A model generated the notes under the pieces. That model was not told the DNA's origin. It saw only the letters and a program-made list of their open reading frames with translations, and made no database searches. This document shows, one piece after another, positions 35,363-43,946 of a stretch of 64,000 nucleotides of DNA. The position numbers were made by a program, and so were the translations under genes. Source of the stretch: Fibrobacter succinogenes (GTDB lineage: Bacteria > Fibrobacterota > Fibrobacteria > Fibrobacterales > Fibrobacteraceae); the NCBI GenBank assembly GCA_902791475.1, contig CADAWC010000016.1:1-64000 (forward strand), in the 5' to 3' direction. Positions within the stretch are counted from its first letter, which is position 1. Each line of letters starts with the position of its first letter.

Positions 35363-36148
35363 ATGCAACAACAAAACATATCTCTCGCAAAGCAAATCAA
35401 GACCGGATTCGCTTCTTACATCACGGCAATCCGACTCATCCGTGCAAACAAGCTCACAAGATATTTGCTCATCCCCGCCATTTTGAACATCATTGTCGTG
35501 GTCGCTTTTATATTCTCGGGTGTCGGCATTAGCGACTGGATCAACGGCATCATCGAGCGCAGCACCGAAAACATGAACGGCTGGATTCACGCCGGCATGG
35601 TCGCCATCAAGATCATTCTCCCCATCGTATTCTTTGCGCTGTTCGTTTTCATTGGCGGAACGATTGTCAACATTTTGATGTCGCCCATTTACACGTTCCT
35701 CTCTGAAAAGACCGAAACAATCCTCACCGGGAAAGAATTTCCGTTTGACATGAAGCAAACTTTCCGCGACGTTTGGCGAGCCCTCCGCATCGCCATCCGC
35801 AACACAGCGAAACAACTTGTCTTGACCGCACTTTGTCTTTTGCTGAACTTTATCCCAGTTGCAGGGAGCATCGCTTCGCTTGTCCTAATTTTCATCATCA
35901 ATGCGTATTACTTTGGCTTTGGATTCATGGACTATACTTACGAGCGCTGGCGCATGTCGCCTAAAGACAGCCGCAACGAAACACATAAACTAAAATTCGT
36001 CGCATTCGCAAACGGTGCAGTGTACTCGCTACCGCTTTATCTCATCTGCGGTTCGTTCATTGCAGCATTTATCGGAGGCGTTTCGACAGTAGCAGCAACG
36101 ATTTCGCAATTAGAGTTGAGCAAGAAAGCAATAGGAAAGCAATCTTAA
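35363..36148 (+). CDS. EI24-domain membrane protein
   Basis: A 261-residue inner-membrane protein of the EI24/CysZ-like family with four to six membrane segments (for example ILNIIVVVAFIFSGVGI and ILPIVFFALFVFIGG) and family motifs LMSPIYTFLSEKTE and LNFIPVAGSIASLVL. CysZ members carry sulfate, but most EI24 proteins have no assigned role and no sulfur genes are nearby. TATATTTTG lies 33 bases upstream. The HAD gene follows with its own promoter-like element. Confidence 0.78.
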   Translation: MQQQNISLAKQIKTGFASYITAIRLIRANKLTRYLLIPAILNIIVVVAFIFSGVGISDWINGIIERSTENMNGWIHAGMVAIKIILPIVFFALFVFIGGTIVNILMSPIYTFLSEKTETILTGKEFPFDMKQTFRDVWRALRIAIRNTAKQLVLTALCLLLNFIPVAGSIASLVLIFIINAYYFGFGFMDYTYERWRMSPKDSRNETHKLKFVAFANGAVYSLPLYLICGSFIAAFIGGVSTVAATISQLELSKKAIGKQS

Positions 36149-36153
36149 ATTTC

Positions 36154-36161
36154 TATTTTTG
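36154..36161 (+). promoter_or_regulatory. TATTTTTG promoter-like element of the HAD gene
   Basis: AAATTTCTATTTTTG ends 4 bases before the HAD-gene ATG, so the predicted transcript would start at or beside the start codon. There is no ribosome binding site. Confidence 0.55.
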
Positions 36162-36165
36162 TGAC

Positions 36166-36831
36166 ATGCTCAAGAATTACCTTTTTGATTTAGGCGGAGT
36201 TCTTTTGGACATCCGCATGAAAAACGCTTACGAACGATTTGTCGCACTCGGTTTGCCGCCCGCTGAACTTGAGCCGGGCGGTTCTGCTTACAAGCTGATG
36301 GAAGATTACCAGCTCGGGTTCATCACGACTGCAGAATTCTGCCAGCAAGTCGCGGAGAAATGCCGCAATGTAGGCAAGTGCGCCGCAAATGTTTTCGCAA
36401 GATGCGCCGCGGGCCCGACAACGCCACACGATATCGAAGATGCCTGGAATTCCATTTGCTTGAGCGTTGCCGACCGCAAATTACAAGCACTCCGCAAACT
36501 GCGCAAAATGGAAGGTGTTGCAAGCGTTTCGCTTTTGAGCAATACAAACGAGCTTCATTGGAAATGTAGTTGCAAAAACTGGTTCAACGCAAACAGCAAC
36601 CGCCTCGAAGATTTCTTCGATAAGATTTTCTTGAGCCAGGAGCTCCATTTGCAAAAACCCGACCCCGAGATTTTCAAGACCGCCATTCGCGAACTCGGAG
36701 CCTCCCCCGCCGAAACAATATTCCTTGACGATAGTCCCGTCAACACGGCCGCCGCAGCCGCCTGCGGATTACAGACGCTTACCGTAACGGCAGACGTAGA
36801 CTGGGTGGAAGAATTAGGGATCCGGCCTTAA
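36166..36831 (+). CDS. HAD-superfamily hydrolase (subfamily IA)
   Basis: A 221-residue HAD-like phosphatase. Motif I is FDLGGVLLD with the nucleophile Asp; motif II is SLLSNTNE; the conserved Lys lies in LQKPDPEIF; motif IV is FLDDSPVN. The YihX-like layout suggests a small sugar-phosphate or nucleotide phosphatase. A Cys/Ala-rich stretch (near 66-85) replaces part of the usual cap. The exact substrate is unknown. Confidence 0.85.
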   Translation: MLKNYLFDLGGVLLDIRMKNAYERFVALGLPPAELEPGGSAYKLMEDYQLGFITTAEFCQQVAEKCRNVGKCAANVFARCAAGPTTPHDIEDAWNSICLSVADRKLQALRKLRKMEGVASVSLLSNTNELHWKCSCKNWFNANSNRLEDFFDKIFLSQELHLQKPDPEIFKTAIRELGASPAETIFLDDSPVNTAAAAACGLQTLTVTADVDWVEELGIRP

Positions 36832-36835
36832 TAAA

Positions 36836-36882
36836 TTGTCCCCTATTGTCCCTTTCGCATAATCTAAATCTGTTACCGACAG
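36836..36882 (+). promoter_or_regulatory. Conserved 47-bp upstream element with TTGTCCC direct repeats (copy 1)
   Basis: TTGTCCC occurs twice at 10-bp spacing (36836, 36846), followed 32 bases from the first repeat by ATCTGT. The same layout at 43850-43896 agrees at about 35 of 47 positions. One helical-turn direct repeats suggest a response-regulator-type binding site overlapping a promoter. Here it precedes a structured, apparently non-coding region. Confidence 0.45.
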
Positions 36883-36894
36883 TCCCCACGCCCC

Positions 36895-37143
36895 TGCCTC
36901 CAGAGCAAGCGTCGCCAGACTGAAATCGGCAATTTTTCAAGCACAGCGAACTTGTCTACTGGAGGCTTTTTGGGCAAACACCTTGAATATATCATAATAT
37001 TTTTTTATTTTTACATTACATAGCGGGGTAACCTGCGACCGGATTTTTCGAGCTTTTGCAACTGCTCTCTTGACTGGAATCGGCAAAATTCAAACACAGA
37101 GAACCGTTGTGAGCTGCTCACGTCCCTATCGGGGCGTGGGTTG
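36895..37143 (+). ncRNA. Candidate structured RNA region
   Basis: A closing stem GCCTCCAG/CTGGAGGC (36895-36966) is followed by five T, so the first 75 bases could be a small RNA with its own terminator. A 34-base segment starting GACTGAAATCGGC (36918) is repeated at 37072 (GACTGGAATCGGC) with about 28 matches and one gap. GTGAG/CTCAC and CCC/GGGG hairpins lie at 37107-37135. CCCCACGCCCC (36884) is complementary to GGGGCGTGGG (37131), which could close the whole region. The stretch up to the next start at 37267 has no plausible gene. No known RNA family is recognised. Confidence 0.4.
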
Positions 37144-37266
37144 TTGTTGTTTGTTTATGTGTAATGGCTTTGCCGAGCCTCAGTCAATAAGCAAGCAATG
37201 GGCAACTCCACGCCTTTTTTGTGCTCCTTGAATTCAGCGATGTCGCCTCGCCACCAAGGAGTTAAA

Positions 37267-38772
37267 ATGAGAAACAACATTCAAGCGTTTTTCGCGTTAG
37301 TTCTTTTATTAACGGTTTCGCTTTTTGCACAGAATATGTGCATCGAACTTTGTACCCCCTGCCAAAACAAAAAAGACCAGACCTGCAAAAAAGTCGATAA
37401 ACGTTGCCATTGTGCAGCACTCCTCGACAGCATCAGCGCAGCTCAAGCAAGCAAAGACGCCGCATTTGCAGAAAGCATAAACAGGCTTTCCAACGAATTG
37501 CTGCAAACATGCGATGAAACAGTCTGCGCCCGCAATATTTCTTTTGAAAACGGACAATTCAAAGAAATCAAACAGGGCTCATCGCCCGTTTCTAACAAGA
37601 CCATGCAATCACTTTACGAGACCAAGTTCAGCAGCACCCAGCCTGAAATGTCTCGCATTGAGCCTTTGCCGCCAATGACAGAAGAATGCTCCGGTTTTTG
37701 CGGAGATTGCCCCGTCACGGACAAGATGCTGAAAACGAAGAAACCCAAATTCAAGGACAAATTCTGCAAGAAAATCGAGCAATCCTGCAAGTGCATCGAC
37801 TACGCCATCAACAAAAAGCAGCTTGAAGAACAAGCCAAAGCCGATAGCGTCGCCGAATTTGAACGCAAACTGCAACGCATTGAAAACTCAAGCGTACTTG
37901 CCAAGCAAATTCAAGAACATTGCAGTAACGATTCCGCATGCACACTCACCGTCGTTTTCGCCAATAGCGAAATGACAGCGCTAGATATTCAAAGAGCAAA
38001 AGAAATTGTCGAAAAAAAGCCTGAACCTATCGAAGCAGCTATCGTCAAAGAAAAGCCTGTTGAAGAAAAAACAATCGAAGAAAAACCAGTCAAGCCACAG
38101 GAAGATGCTACAACGCCCTCTGTACAAAAGAATAGCATTTGGATTAATTATTACGAAGCCAATCAAAGTAGTTCAAGCCAGAATACAGAACCAAACAAAA
38201 GCAGAAGCACTTTCTTTGGATTAGCACTCGCTTTTGAATTCCCGGAAAGTCGAAGTTTCAATGACATTTATTTTTATAGTGCACCACAAAACTATGATTT
38301 CGGAATAAACGCAGGATTCCTTTTTAGAAGCTATTTCAATGAAGTTGTTTCATTCAACATCGGCCTAAACGCAATATATCACATAGCAGAGTATGAGCAA
38401 GAATCTTTTTATATACAATACAGCACAATAATGGCCGAAATTCCTCTGGGATTCCGTTTCGGCATTCCTTTAGGCCCATTACCAATTTCACCATTTATCA
38501 GCACAAGTTTCCACATTCGTAAACCTATTTATCACTGGATTGATCTTGAAGTCGGACGTTATTATAGCTGGATAGAAGAATCTGGAGATGGGGCCGCCGC
38601 TATCGACGAATGGGAATTTGTCCCCCTATTGGGCGTCGGCCTAGAATTAAGCCGTCACTTTGCATTCGAATTCCAATGGTATATAGGAAGTTTCAGTATT
38701 TACGATGGAGGCTTCCACAAAACATACGATTACGGCAGCAGTTGGCGTCTAAAATTCGAAGCAATGTTCTAA
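37267..38772 (+). CDS. Exported protein with duplicated cysteine-rich module and outer-membrane barrel
   Basis: A 501-residue exported protein (signal peptide ending SLFAQN). Two cysteine-rich modules follow. The first has Cys25, 29, 32, 40, 47, 49; the second has Cys141, 145, 148, 167, 174, 176, giving C-x3-C-x2-C-x(7 or 18)-C-x6-C-x-C. Each is followed by a helical stretch, a CxxxxC or CxxxxxC pair and a small beta segment. A Pro/Glu/Lys-rich linker (about 245-290) leads to a C-terminal beta-barrel ending WRLKFEAMF. The ATG at 37267 follows AAGGAG; an earlier ATG gives no signal peptide. Function unknown; the modules may form disulfides or bind metal. Confidence 0.65.
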   Translation: MRNNIQAFFALVLLLTVSLFAQNMCIELCTPCQNKKDQTCKKVDKRCHCAALLDSISAAQASKDAAFAESINRLSNELLQTCDETVCARNISFENGQFKEIKQGSSPVSNKTMQSLYETKFSSTQPEMSRIEPLPPMTEECSGFCGDCPVTDKMLKTKKPKFKDKFCKKIEQSCKCIDYAINKKQLEEQAKADSVAEFERKLQRIENSSVLAKQIQEHCSNDSACTLTVVFANSEMTALDIQRAKEIVEKKPEPIEAAIVKEKPVEEKTIEEKPVKPQEDATTPSVQKNSIWINYYEANQSSSSQNTEPNKSRSTFFGLALAFEFPESRSFNDIYFYSAPQNYDFGINAGFLFRSYFNEVVSFNIGLNAIYHIAEYEQESFYIQYSTIMAEIPLGFRFGIPLGPLPISPFISTSFHIRKPIYHWIDLEVGRYYSWIEESGDGAAAIDEWEFVPLLGVGLELSRHFAFEFQWYIGSFSIYDGGFHKTYDYGSSWRLKFEAMF

Positions 38773-38782
38773 AGGATTCTAT

Positions 38783-39550
38783 ATGTTCATAAAACTTAAT
38801 TCAATTCTTTTTGCATCTTTAATTTTCATTGCATGTGCCGAAGAAAGCCCCACATCTTCTGTGATGGAAAACATCAGCGAAAAAGAACAGCAAGAAAATG
38901 AGCAACGAGAAAAAGACGATTGCTATTACGGTACAAGCTACAATTCCGCATCTTGGTGCTGCTCCAATTACGGCTACCAGTGCAACACAGCAAAAAGTTC
39001 TTCTTCCGTAAAGAGCTCGTCTAGCTACACATATTCAAGTTCTTCGAGAAAATATTCTTCATCCAGCACCACAAACTATTATTACTCCAGCTCATCAAAG
39101 ACATCCTCTAATACACAAAAAACATACCTTACCAAAAGCAAAAATATCAAGCTCACGCTGACTTATTTCAAGCAAGAAACGCCAGATTGGGACAATACAC
39201 TAAGCATGAAAAACTATGCAGACGCAGACCCTCGCATTTCTTTCATGATTCAATTTCGAAAAAATGACGGTACTAGAGATTCTGTAATGACAAAGAATCT
39301 GTTGGAATTGCAGGACACCGGAGAATGGGCAGGACGTATTGATTTCACAACAACAGTCCCCATATACACAGACTCTATCTACATTTATCCCCAAATCACC
39401 GACGCCGACCTTTTAATAAACGATGATTATTCATCAGGCTATGGCTACGGTTATTCTAAGGTTGGATATATGAAAGATTATGAGGTCAATTACGAATCTG
39501 ACGACCAAAACAAGCAATGCACCCTCAAGTGGGAATGGTACTTATACTAA
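38783..39550 (+). CDS. Lipoprotein with long serine-rich linker
   Basis: A 255-residue lipoprotein with lipobox FIAC (Cys18). After an acidic stretch and a small Cys-rich knot (DDCYYGTSYNSASWCCSNYG) comes a serine/tyrosine-rich linker of about 45 residues, typical of Fibrobacter surface proteins. A beta-sandwich-like domain follows (about 115-255). It starts 11 bases after the barrel protein gene, with AAAGGA before the ATG, so the two form an operon. Function unknown. Confidence 0.65.
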   Translation: MFIKLNSILFASLIFIACAEESPTSSVMENISEKEQQENEQREKDDCYYGTSYNSASWCCSNYGYQCNTAKSSSSVKSSSSYTYSSSSRKYSSSSTTNYYYSSSSKTSSNTQKTYLTKSKNIKLTLTYFKQETPDWDNTLSMKNYADADPRISFMIQFRKNDGTRDSVMTKNLLELQDTGEWAGRIDFTTTVPIYTDSIYIYPQITDADLLINDDYSSGYGYGYSKVGYMKDYEVNYESDDQNKQCTLKWEWYLY

Positions 39551-39645
39551 TGAGTTCAATCATTATCAAGGAATAAGGTGGCCAGCAAGCCACCTTTTTT
39601 GCACAATCTAACCTTCTGTTCACACAAAAATATATCTTCTATTTC

Positions 39646-40011
39646 ATGATTCTGTACCATGGTTCCGACAAGCAAATCACAGCCCCTACATTCAGTGCGA
39701 GAAACCCGCGTAATGATTACGGGCTAGGATTTTATTGCACGGAATCTATTGATTTGGCAAAAGAATGGGCTTGTCAAAAAAATACAGACGGATTTGCCAA
39801 CCAATACGAGTTCGACAGTCAAGACCTTAATATTTTAGATTTATCACAAGATAATTTCAGCTTATTGCATTGGCTAACCATTCTGATGCAGAACCGAATC
39901 TTTGCACCCAAGTCACCTATTGGGCATCAAAATCTGCAATTTTTGACAGAACATTTGCCAATAGAAAACGGGCAAGTCGTTTTCCGCGATTCTTGCCCAA
40001 TACCCACTTGA
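39646..40011 (+). pseudogene. Truncated DUF3990 (ADP-ribosyltransferase-like) gene
   Basis: The first about 100 codons match the DUF3990 pattern: MILYHGSDKQI, NDYGLGFYCTE, LAKEWAC, FANQYEF, LNILDL and LLHWLTILMQNR. DUF3990 proteins are ADP-ribosyltransferase-fold proteins often found in toxin-like cassettes and are usually about 150-170 residues. The region after LQFLTEHLPIENGQVV does not match and stops at 121, so the C-terminal third is lost. An open frame in another phase follows at once. It is most likely a degraded gene. Confidence 0.55.
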
Positions 40012-40105
40012 ACGGATTCTATCTAATTACCATCTGATACATGAAGCAGACATCACCAAGATGGCAAACTTGATAGAAGCAGGCTTTAACGCAAGCAACT
40101 CCTAA
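39965..40105 (+). pseudogene. Orphan 46-codon tail in a shifted frame
   Basis: A frame without a usable start reads KTGKSFSAILAQYPLERI and then NYHLIHEADITKMANLIEAG to a stop. It overlaps the end of the truncated DUF3990 frame and converges with the flavin reductase gene. Its pattern is faintly like the small DUF3791 proteins that often neighbour DUF3990, but this is weak. It suggests a deletion fused remnants of a two-gene cassette. Confidence 0.3.
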
Positions 40106-40659
40106 ACGCTCTTCCCATCGCTGAAGGCGTTACCCACGCGGCGTTCCATCACGTAGTATCCGTGACCTGCGGAATCGTAGCAAACTGGAGCAAGCTTTTC
40201 GACGGAAAGTTTTCCGTCTTGATCGAGCACGGATTCGTCGGCAGTGACGTTCACGATTTCGCCGAGCAGGAGTTCCGATTCTTCGTCGTAGCTCACGAGC
40301 TTGCATTCAAGCGTGAGAGGCAATTCAGCAACGAGCGGGGCATCGACATTTTCACTCTTGACAGACGTAAAGCCAGCCTTTACAAATTTGTCAGCCACGC
40401 GATTACCACTGGTAATACCCAAATAGTCGATAGCCTTGATGTGGCCTGCCGTCGCCATGCTCACGGTAAAAGCCTTGCGAGCAAGAATGTTCGGGATGGT
40501 CTTGTGAGTCTTGGCCACGTAAATTGCAACCTGGTTGTTGTCGCTGATAGATCCCCAGGCCGCCACCATGGCGTTCGTCGAGCCATCTTCATTATAAGTG
40601 GCGATGACCAAAGTCGGTTGTGGGTATAGATAAGTTTTTACTCCGAGATTTTTGCGCAT
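40102..40659 (-). CDS. Flavin reductase family protein
   Basis: A 185-residue FMN-binding split-barrel protein of the flavin reductase-like family. MRKNLGVKTYLYPQPTLVIA and NAMVAAWGSISDNNQVAIYV match the FMN-binding start, and KTIPNILARKAFTVSMA follows. Such proteins reduce flavins or act as NAD(P)H:flavin oxidoreductases. AAGGAG lies six bases before the ATG. It appears monocistronic; partner oxygenases are not nearby. Confidence 0.82.
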   Translation of the reverse strand: MRKNLGVKTYLYPQPTLVIATYNEDGSTNAMVAAWGSISDNNQVAIYVAKTHKTIPNILARKAFTVSMATAGHIKAIDYLGITSGNRVADKFVKAGFTSVKSENVDAPLVAELPLTLECKLVSYDEESELLLGEIVNVTADESVLDQDGKLSVEKLAPVCYDSAGHGYYVMERRVGNAFSDGKSV

Positions 40660-40945
40660 AGACGCTCCTTTTTTATTGAATTATAAAAATTTAACGACGA
40701 TCAAGATAGACAAGCCCTGTTCAACTTGTAAAATATTCGCTCACACATTCCGTCACGAATGTAAACAAAAACGTGCAAAACAGAATCATGACAAAAGATC
40801 TATGGAAAAAATGACACAATCTAGACATACTTGAAATATAACATCGTTTCCTTTTATTCGTAAAAAACATTTATCCATATTAGGCTTTTGTTTGTTGGTT
40901 TTGGCCACATGGAATGTGCTAGTTTAATAAAAAAAGGAGTACATC
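40660..40945. other. Divergent AT-rich spacer
   Basis: No gene is seen. AAAAGGAG lies ten bases before the VWA lipoprotein start. GCTTTTGTTTGTTGG and TTTTGG motifs at about 40883-40905 are the only promoter-like features. Confidence 0.3.
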
Positions 40946-42619
40946 ATGAAAAACAAATTCTTTTTATCAACCGTAATCGCATGCGCTTTTATGTTTATCA
41001 ATTGCAGCGACAATACCAACAAAGAAACCACCAAAACAACAGGAGACGACGAAACACGAATCGAAACGGTAATGACCGTTTCTCCATCAATATCACACGA
41101 ACATAAAACCAAAGGAGAGCCCAAAGCAAAAGCATCTTCACTCCTCGATAAAGGATCGGTAAAATATTTGGCAGCATCGTCAAAGCCGTCACCTTCTTTT
41201 TCAACGGCGGATGTCAAATTCACAAAGGATATTAGCAAAGTCATGAAAAGCGTAAGTGGCCTACATACAACTGGGAAAACAGTTCTCGGAGGAAGGCGCG
41301 GAAAATCTTCTGCGGGCTTTTCCGAAGGTGCCACAGGTTCAGCAGGAGTTAGCGATGGTTTGGCAGGACTGCTCGGAGGTTCCGCATCCATGCTCGCCAC
41401 ATCAGGTTCCAAAACGTACGCCAAGAAATCATCAGTCGTAGCCAAAGCTGCTCCTAGAAAAAGTTCAGAACGTTCAGTTTCATCAAAAACGGTATACCTC
41501 GCTTCCGATAGCGACGAAAGCAGTTCTTGGGACGATGATGAACCAGTAACAAGGCGCAAAAGAAGAGCAAGACATTCCGATGAGCAAGCATCAGGACTCC
41601 TCACTGCGGGCGAATGGAACGATCTGGAGCATTGGAAATTCTGGACCAACATCATCAACGACAATGATTACAGTGGAAAGATGAGCTACTGGAAATTCTA
41701 CCCCCGAGAACTCGTAGCCGTAAAAGTCGTAGATGGAAACGACATTGGCGTCGCGAACGTTCCCGTAACACTCCTCAACGGCAGACAAGTAGAATTCACA
41801 ACCAAAACAGATAATGCGGGTTACGCTTATTGCTGGATTAATTTATTCAACAAGAAATACCAAAATTTCAAAAACGATCTTTGGTTAATTGTTGACGGCG
41901 TTGTAATCAACGGGCAGCTCAAGGTTTCGTCTAGGGAAAACCGCAAGCTCAACATCAATACCGTTGTAGACAAAGATGCCCAACCCGCCAAAACAACGGC
42001 AGACATCGCATTCATTGTTGACGCCACAGGCTCCATGAGCGACGAAATCAGGTTCCTCAAATCCGACCTCAATTACATTATCGACCACGCGAGTTCGGAA
42101 AGCAATATTGATTTGCGCACCGCAGCACTTTTCTATCGCGACGTAGGCGACAATTACCTCACTCGCCACGACGACTTCACCAATGACGTCGCAAAAACCC
42201 AGGAATTCGTCTCACGCCAAAGCGCAAACGGCGGTGGAGACTACCCTGAAGCTGTACACTCAGCGCTTGAAGCCTCGCTGCAAAATCTCTCTTGGGACGA
42301 AGGCGCTCGTGCACGTATCGCTTTCCTCATCCTTGACGCCCCCGCGCATTACGAAGAAGACATCATCAAAAGTCTCCAAAACTCTATCCGACTCTTTGCT
42401 AAAAAAGGCATCAAGCTTATTCCCGTAGCGGCAAGCGGTGTAGACAAAGAAACTGAATTTATGCTGAGATTCTTTGACTTGGCGACAGGCGGCACCTACG
42501 TATTCCTCACCAACGATAGCGGCATCGGCAATTCACACATCAAGGCAACCGTTGGCAATTACCAAGTGGAAAGCCTCGCCGAACTGATGATCAGACTCAT
42601 CAAGAAATACGTGGAATAA
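40946..42619 (+). CDS. VWA-domain lipoprotein
   Basis: A 557-residue lipoprotein with lipobox FINC (Cys20). A low-complexity Ser/Lys/Gly-rich region (about 25-215) is followed by LLTAGEWNDLEHWKFW and an Ig-like carboxypeptidase-regulatory domain (about 255-330, with VVDGNDIGVANVPVTLLNG). The C-terminal von Willebrand A domain begins ADIAFIVDATGSMSDE, with the MIDAS Asp359, and includes GGGDYPEAVHSALEASL. VWA domains bind protein partners through a metal ion. Probably surface or periplasmic; ligand unknown. Confidence 0.82.
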   Translation: MKNKFFLSTVIACAFMFINCSDNTNKETTKTTGDDETRIETVMTVSPSISHEHKTKGEPKAKASSLLDKGSVKYLAASSKPSPSFSTADVKFTKDISKVMKSVSGLHTTGKTVLGGRRGKSSAGFSEGATGSAGVSDGLAGLLGGSASMLATSGSKTYAKKSSVVAKAAPRKSSERSVSSKTVYLASDSDESSSWDDDEPVTRRKRRARHSDEQASGLLTAGEWNDLEHWKFWTNIINDNDYSGKMSYWKFYPRELVAVKVVDGNDIGVANVPVTLLNGRQVEFTTKTDNAGYAYCWINLFNKKYQNFKNDLWLIVDGVVINGQLKVSSRENRKLNINTVVDKDAQPAKTTADIAFIVDATGSMSDEIRFLKSDLNYIIDHASSESNIDLRTAALFYRDVGDNYLTRHDDFTNDVAKTQEFVSRQSANGGGDYPEAVHSALEASLQNLSWDEGARARIAFLILDAPAHYEEDIIKSLQNSIRLFAKKGIKLIPVAASGVDKETEFMLRFFDLATGGTYVFLTNDSGIGNSHIKATVGNYQVESLAELMIRLIKKYVE

Positions 42620-42625
42620 ATAACT

Positions 42626-43297
42626 TTATCTAACTGAGCAAGAAGTCCGAACACGATTCATAATCGTTTCGGCTTTTTCTTTTTCCTTGCACAGCCAATT
42701 TAAAATACCTGCACCGCATTTTTCAAGAGTTTCTTCATCATAACCACAGCTATTAAGGCAAGCCACCATCAACTTGTACTCAACCGTTATGTCCAAGCGT
42801 TCATTGCAGTGTAATTTATCCACAACAGCAGCGCCAACAGCGGCTCCGACTATAGCAGCTCCGGCTCCAGTCACAAGCTTACCCCACTTACGCTCATCAG
42901 GCTGACTTCCAGCATTTTCGGCAGACACATTTGAAACGCTATTGGCATTTTCCTCACCCACGGGTTCCTCTATATTTTCAATAATCGGAGCGACATTAGG
43001 CTTTTCAACGACAGGCTGAATTTCGACAACCGTTTTTTTCGCAGGGTTCGACAATTCAGTTTTCGGCACAACATTCATGTCAAGCAACATTTGACGCTGT
43101 TCGCGCAATATCGCAAAAAGAGAATCCACCAAGGAATCCTTGTTAACCGGAGCTTTCCAGCCTCTATAAAGAGAATCACGGTAAGCGTCATCAGTCAAGC
43201 ATTTCGTTGCTCTGGCGACACATTCTCTCTTTTGATAGTCGCAAGAGGTGAGCAAGGCTACAACTAAGATAAAACAAATTAACAATAATTTTTTCAT
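42626..43297 (-). CDS. Putative lipoprotein with glycine-rich hydrophobic segment
   Basis: A 223-residue lipoprotein with lipobox LTSC (Cys19). A Pro/Glu/Val-rich middle is followed by a glycine-zipper-like segment (VTGAGAAIVGAAVGAAVV) and a Cys-containing C-terminal region (CNERLD, CLNSCGYD, KCGAG, NWLCKE). It begins 3 bases after the stop codon of its upstream neighbour, so they form an operon. No known family; function unknown. Confidence 0.6.
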   Translation of the reverse strand: MKKLLLICFILVVALLTSCDYQKRECVARATKCLTDDAYRDSLYRGWKAPVNKDSLVDSLFAILREQRQMLLDMNVVPKTELSNPAKKTVVEIQPVVEKPNVAPIIENIEEPVGEENANSVSNVSAENAGSQPDERKWGKLVTGAGAAIVGAAVGAAVVDKLHCNERLDITVEYKLMVACLNSCGYDEETLEKCGAGILNWLCKEKEKAETIMNRVRTSCSVR

Positions 43298-43300
43298 AAT

Positions 43301-43789
43301 CTAACAATCAAATTCATCCCTTCCGTTTTTATCTTTTATCCCGGAAAAGAGCTGATTCTCCTTTTCTTGTTTAATGGGTTCAATTACTTCTTTTCTGAAG
43401 CTGTTCAAAAAATCCTGACCAAACTTTTCAGAAATCCACTGTTCCGGTTTTTGGCAATCTTTCGCCGCTAAAAACAGCTTCAATTTTTCAAGGAAAGCGA
43501 TTGCGGGTTCAAGCCTATTAGGATCCGGTTGGTCTTTCAAAAGTTCAGACGCCGTTTTATTTTTCGGGCGTTTTTTCCAGTATTTTTTTTCGACACTATT
43601 GTCATAAGAAAAACCCTCATCGGACTTTTTAGCGCTGAACTTTTTGCTAGAAGACTTTTTTTCGCTAACGTCTTTAGGATTTTCTTTATAGAATTCCTTG
43701 ACCGCTTCGGCATACTTTATTTCACGAGCTTTAAGCATATCGTCAAGCTCGTTTCGCAGATTTCGCCATTGCAGAACTTTGTCGGTCAT
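43301..43789 (-). CDS. Hypothetical charged protein
   Basis: A 162-residue cytoplasmic-looking protein. The N-terminal part is helical (WRNLRNELDDMLKAREIKYA), followed by a Lys/Ser-rich segment (about 40-75) and a helical C-terminal domain (RLEPAIAFLEKLKLFLAAKD). GAAAGGAAT precedes the ATG. It leads a two-gene unit with the lipoprotein and is divergent from the small HicA-like gene. I do not recognise it. Confidence 0.55.
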   Translation of the reverse strand: MTDKVLQWRNLRNELDDMLKAREIKYAEAVKEFYKENPKDVSEKKSSSKKFSAKKSDEGFSYDNSVEKKYWKKRPKNKTASELLKDQPDPNRLEPAIAFLEKLKLFLAAKDCQKPEQWISEKFGQDFLNSFRKEVIEPIKQEKENQLFSGIKDKNGRDEFDC

Positions 43790-43849
43790 GAATTCCTTTC
43801 GTTAGACGGAGGTGCAATATAAAAAAATTTGTCTTTCACGAATTTTACG

Positions 43850-43896
43850 TTGTCCCATTTTGTCCCTTTTGAGGATTCTACATCTGTAAATGTCAG
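43850..43896 (+). promoter_or_regulatory. Conserved upstream element with TTGTCCC direct repeats (copy 2)
   Basis: TTGTCCC at 43850 and 43860, then ATCTGT 32 bases from the first, exactly as at 36836-36882. The element ends about 50 bases before the small HicA-like gene, so it is the likely promoter or operator of that gene. Confidence 0.45.
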
Positions 43897-43946
43897 CGGG
43901 AAACACCCACATGACAAGATTAAACAATCTTCCAAAAGAGGTTACC

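Noticed and set aside
37117..37143. CRISPR-like repeat, GTCCCTATCGGGGCGTGGG, similar to type I-C repeats
   Set aside because: Only one copy is present, there are no spacers and no cas genes. It is better explained as part of the structured region.
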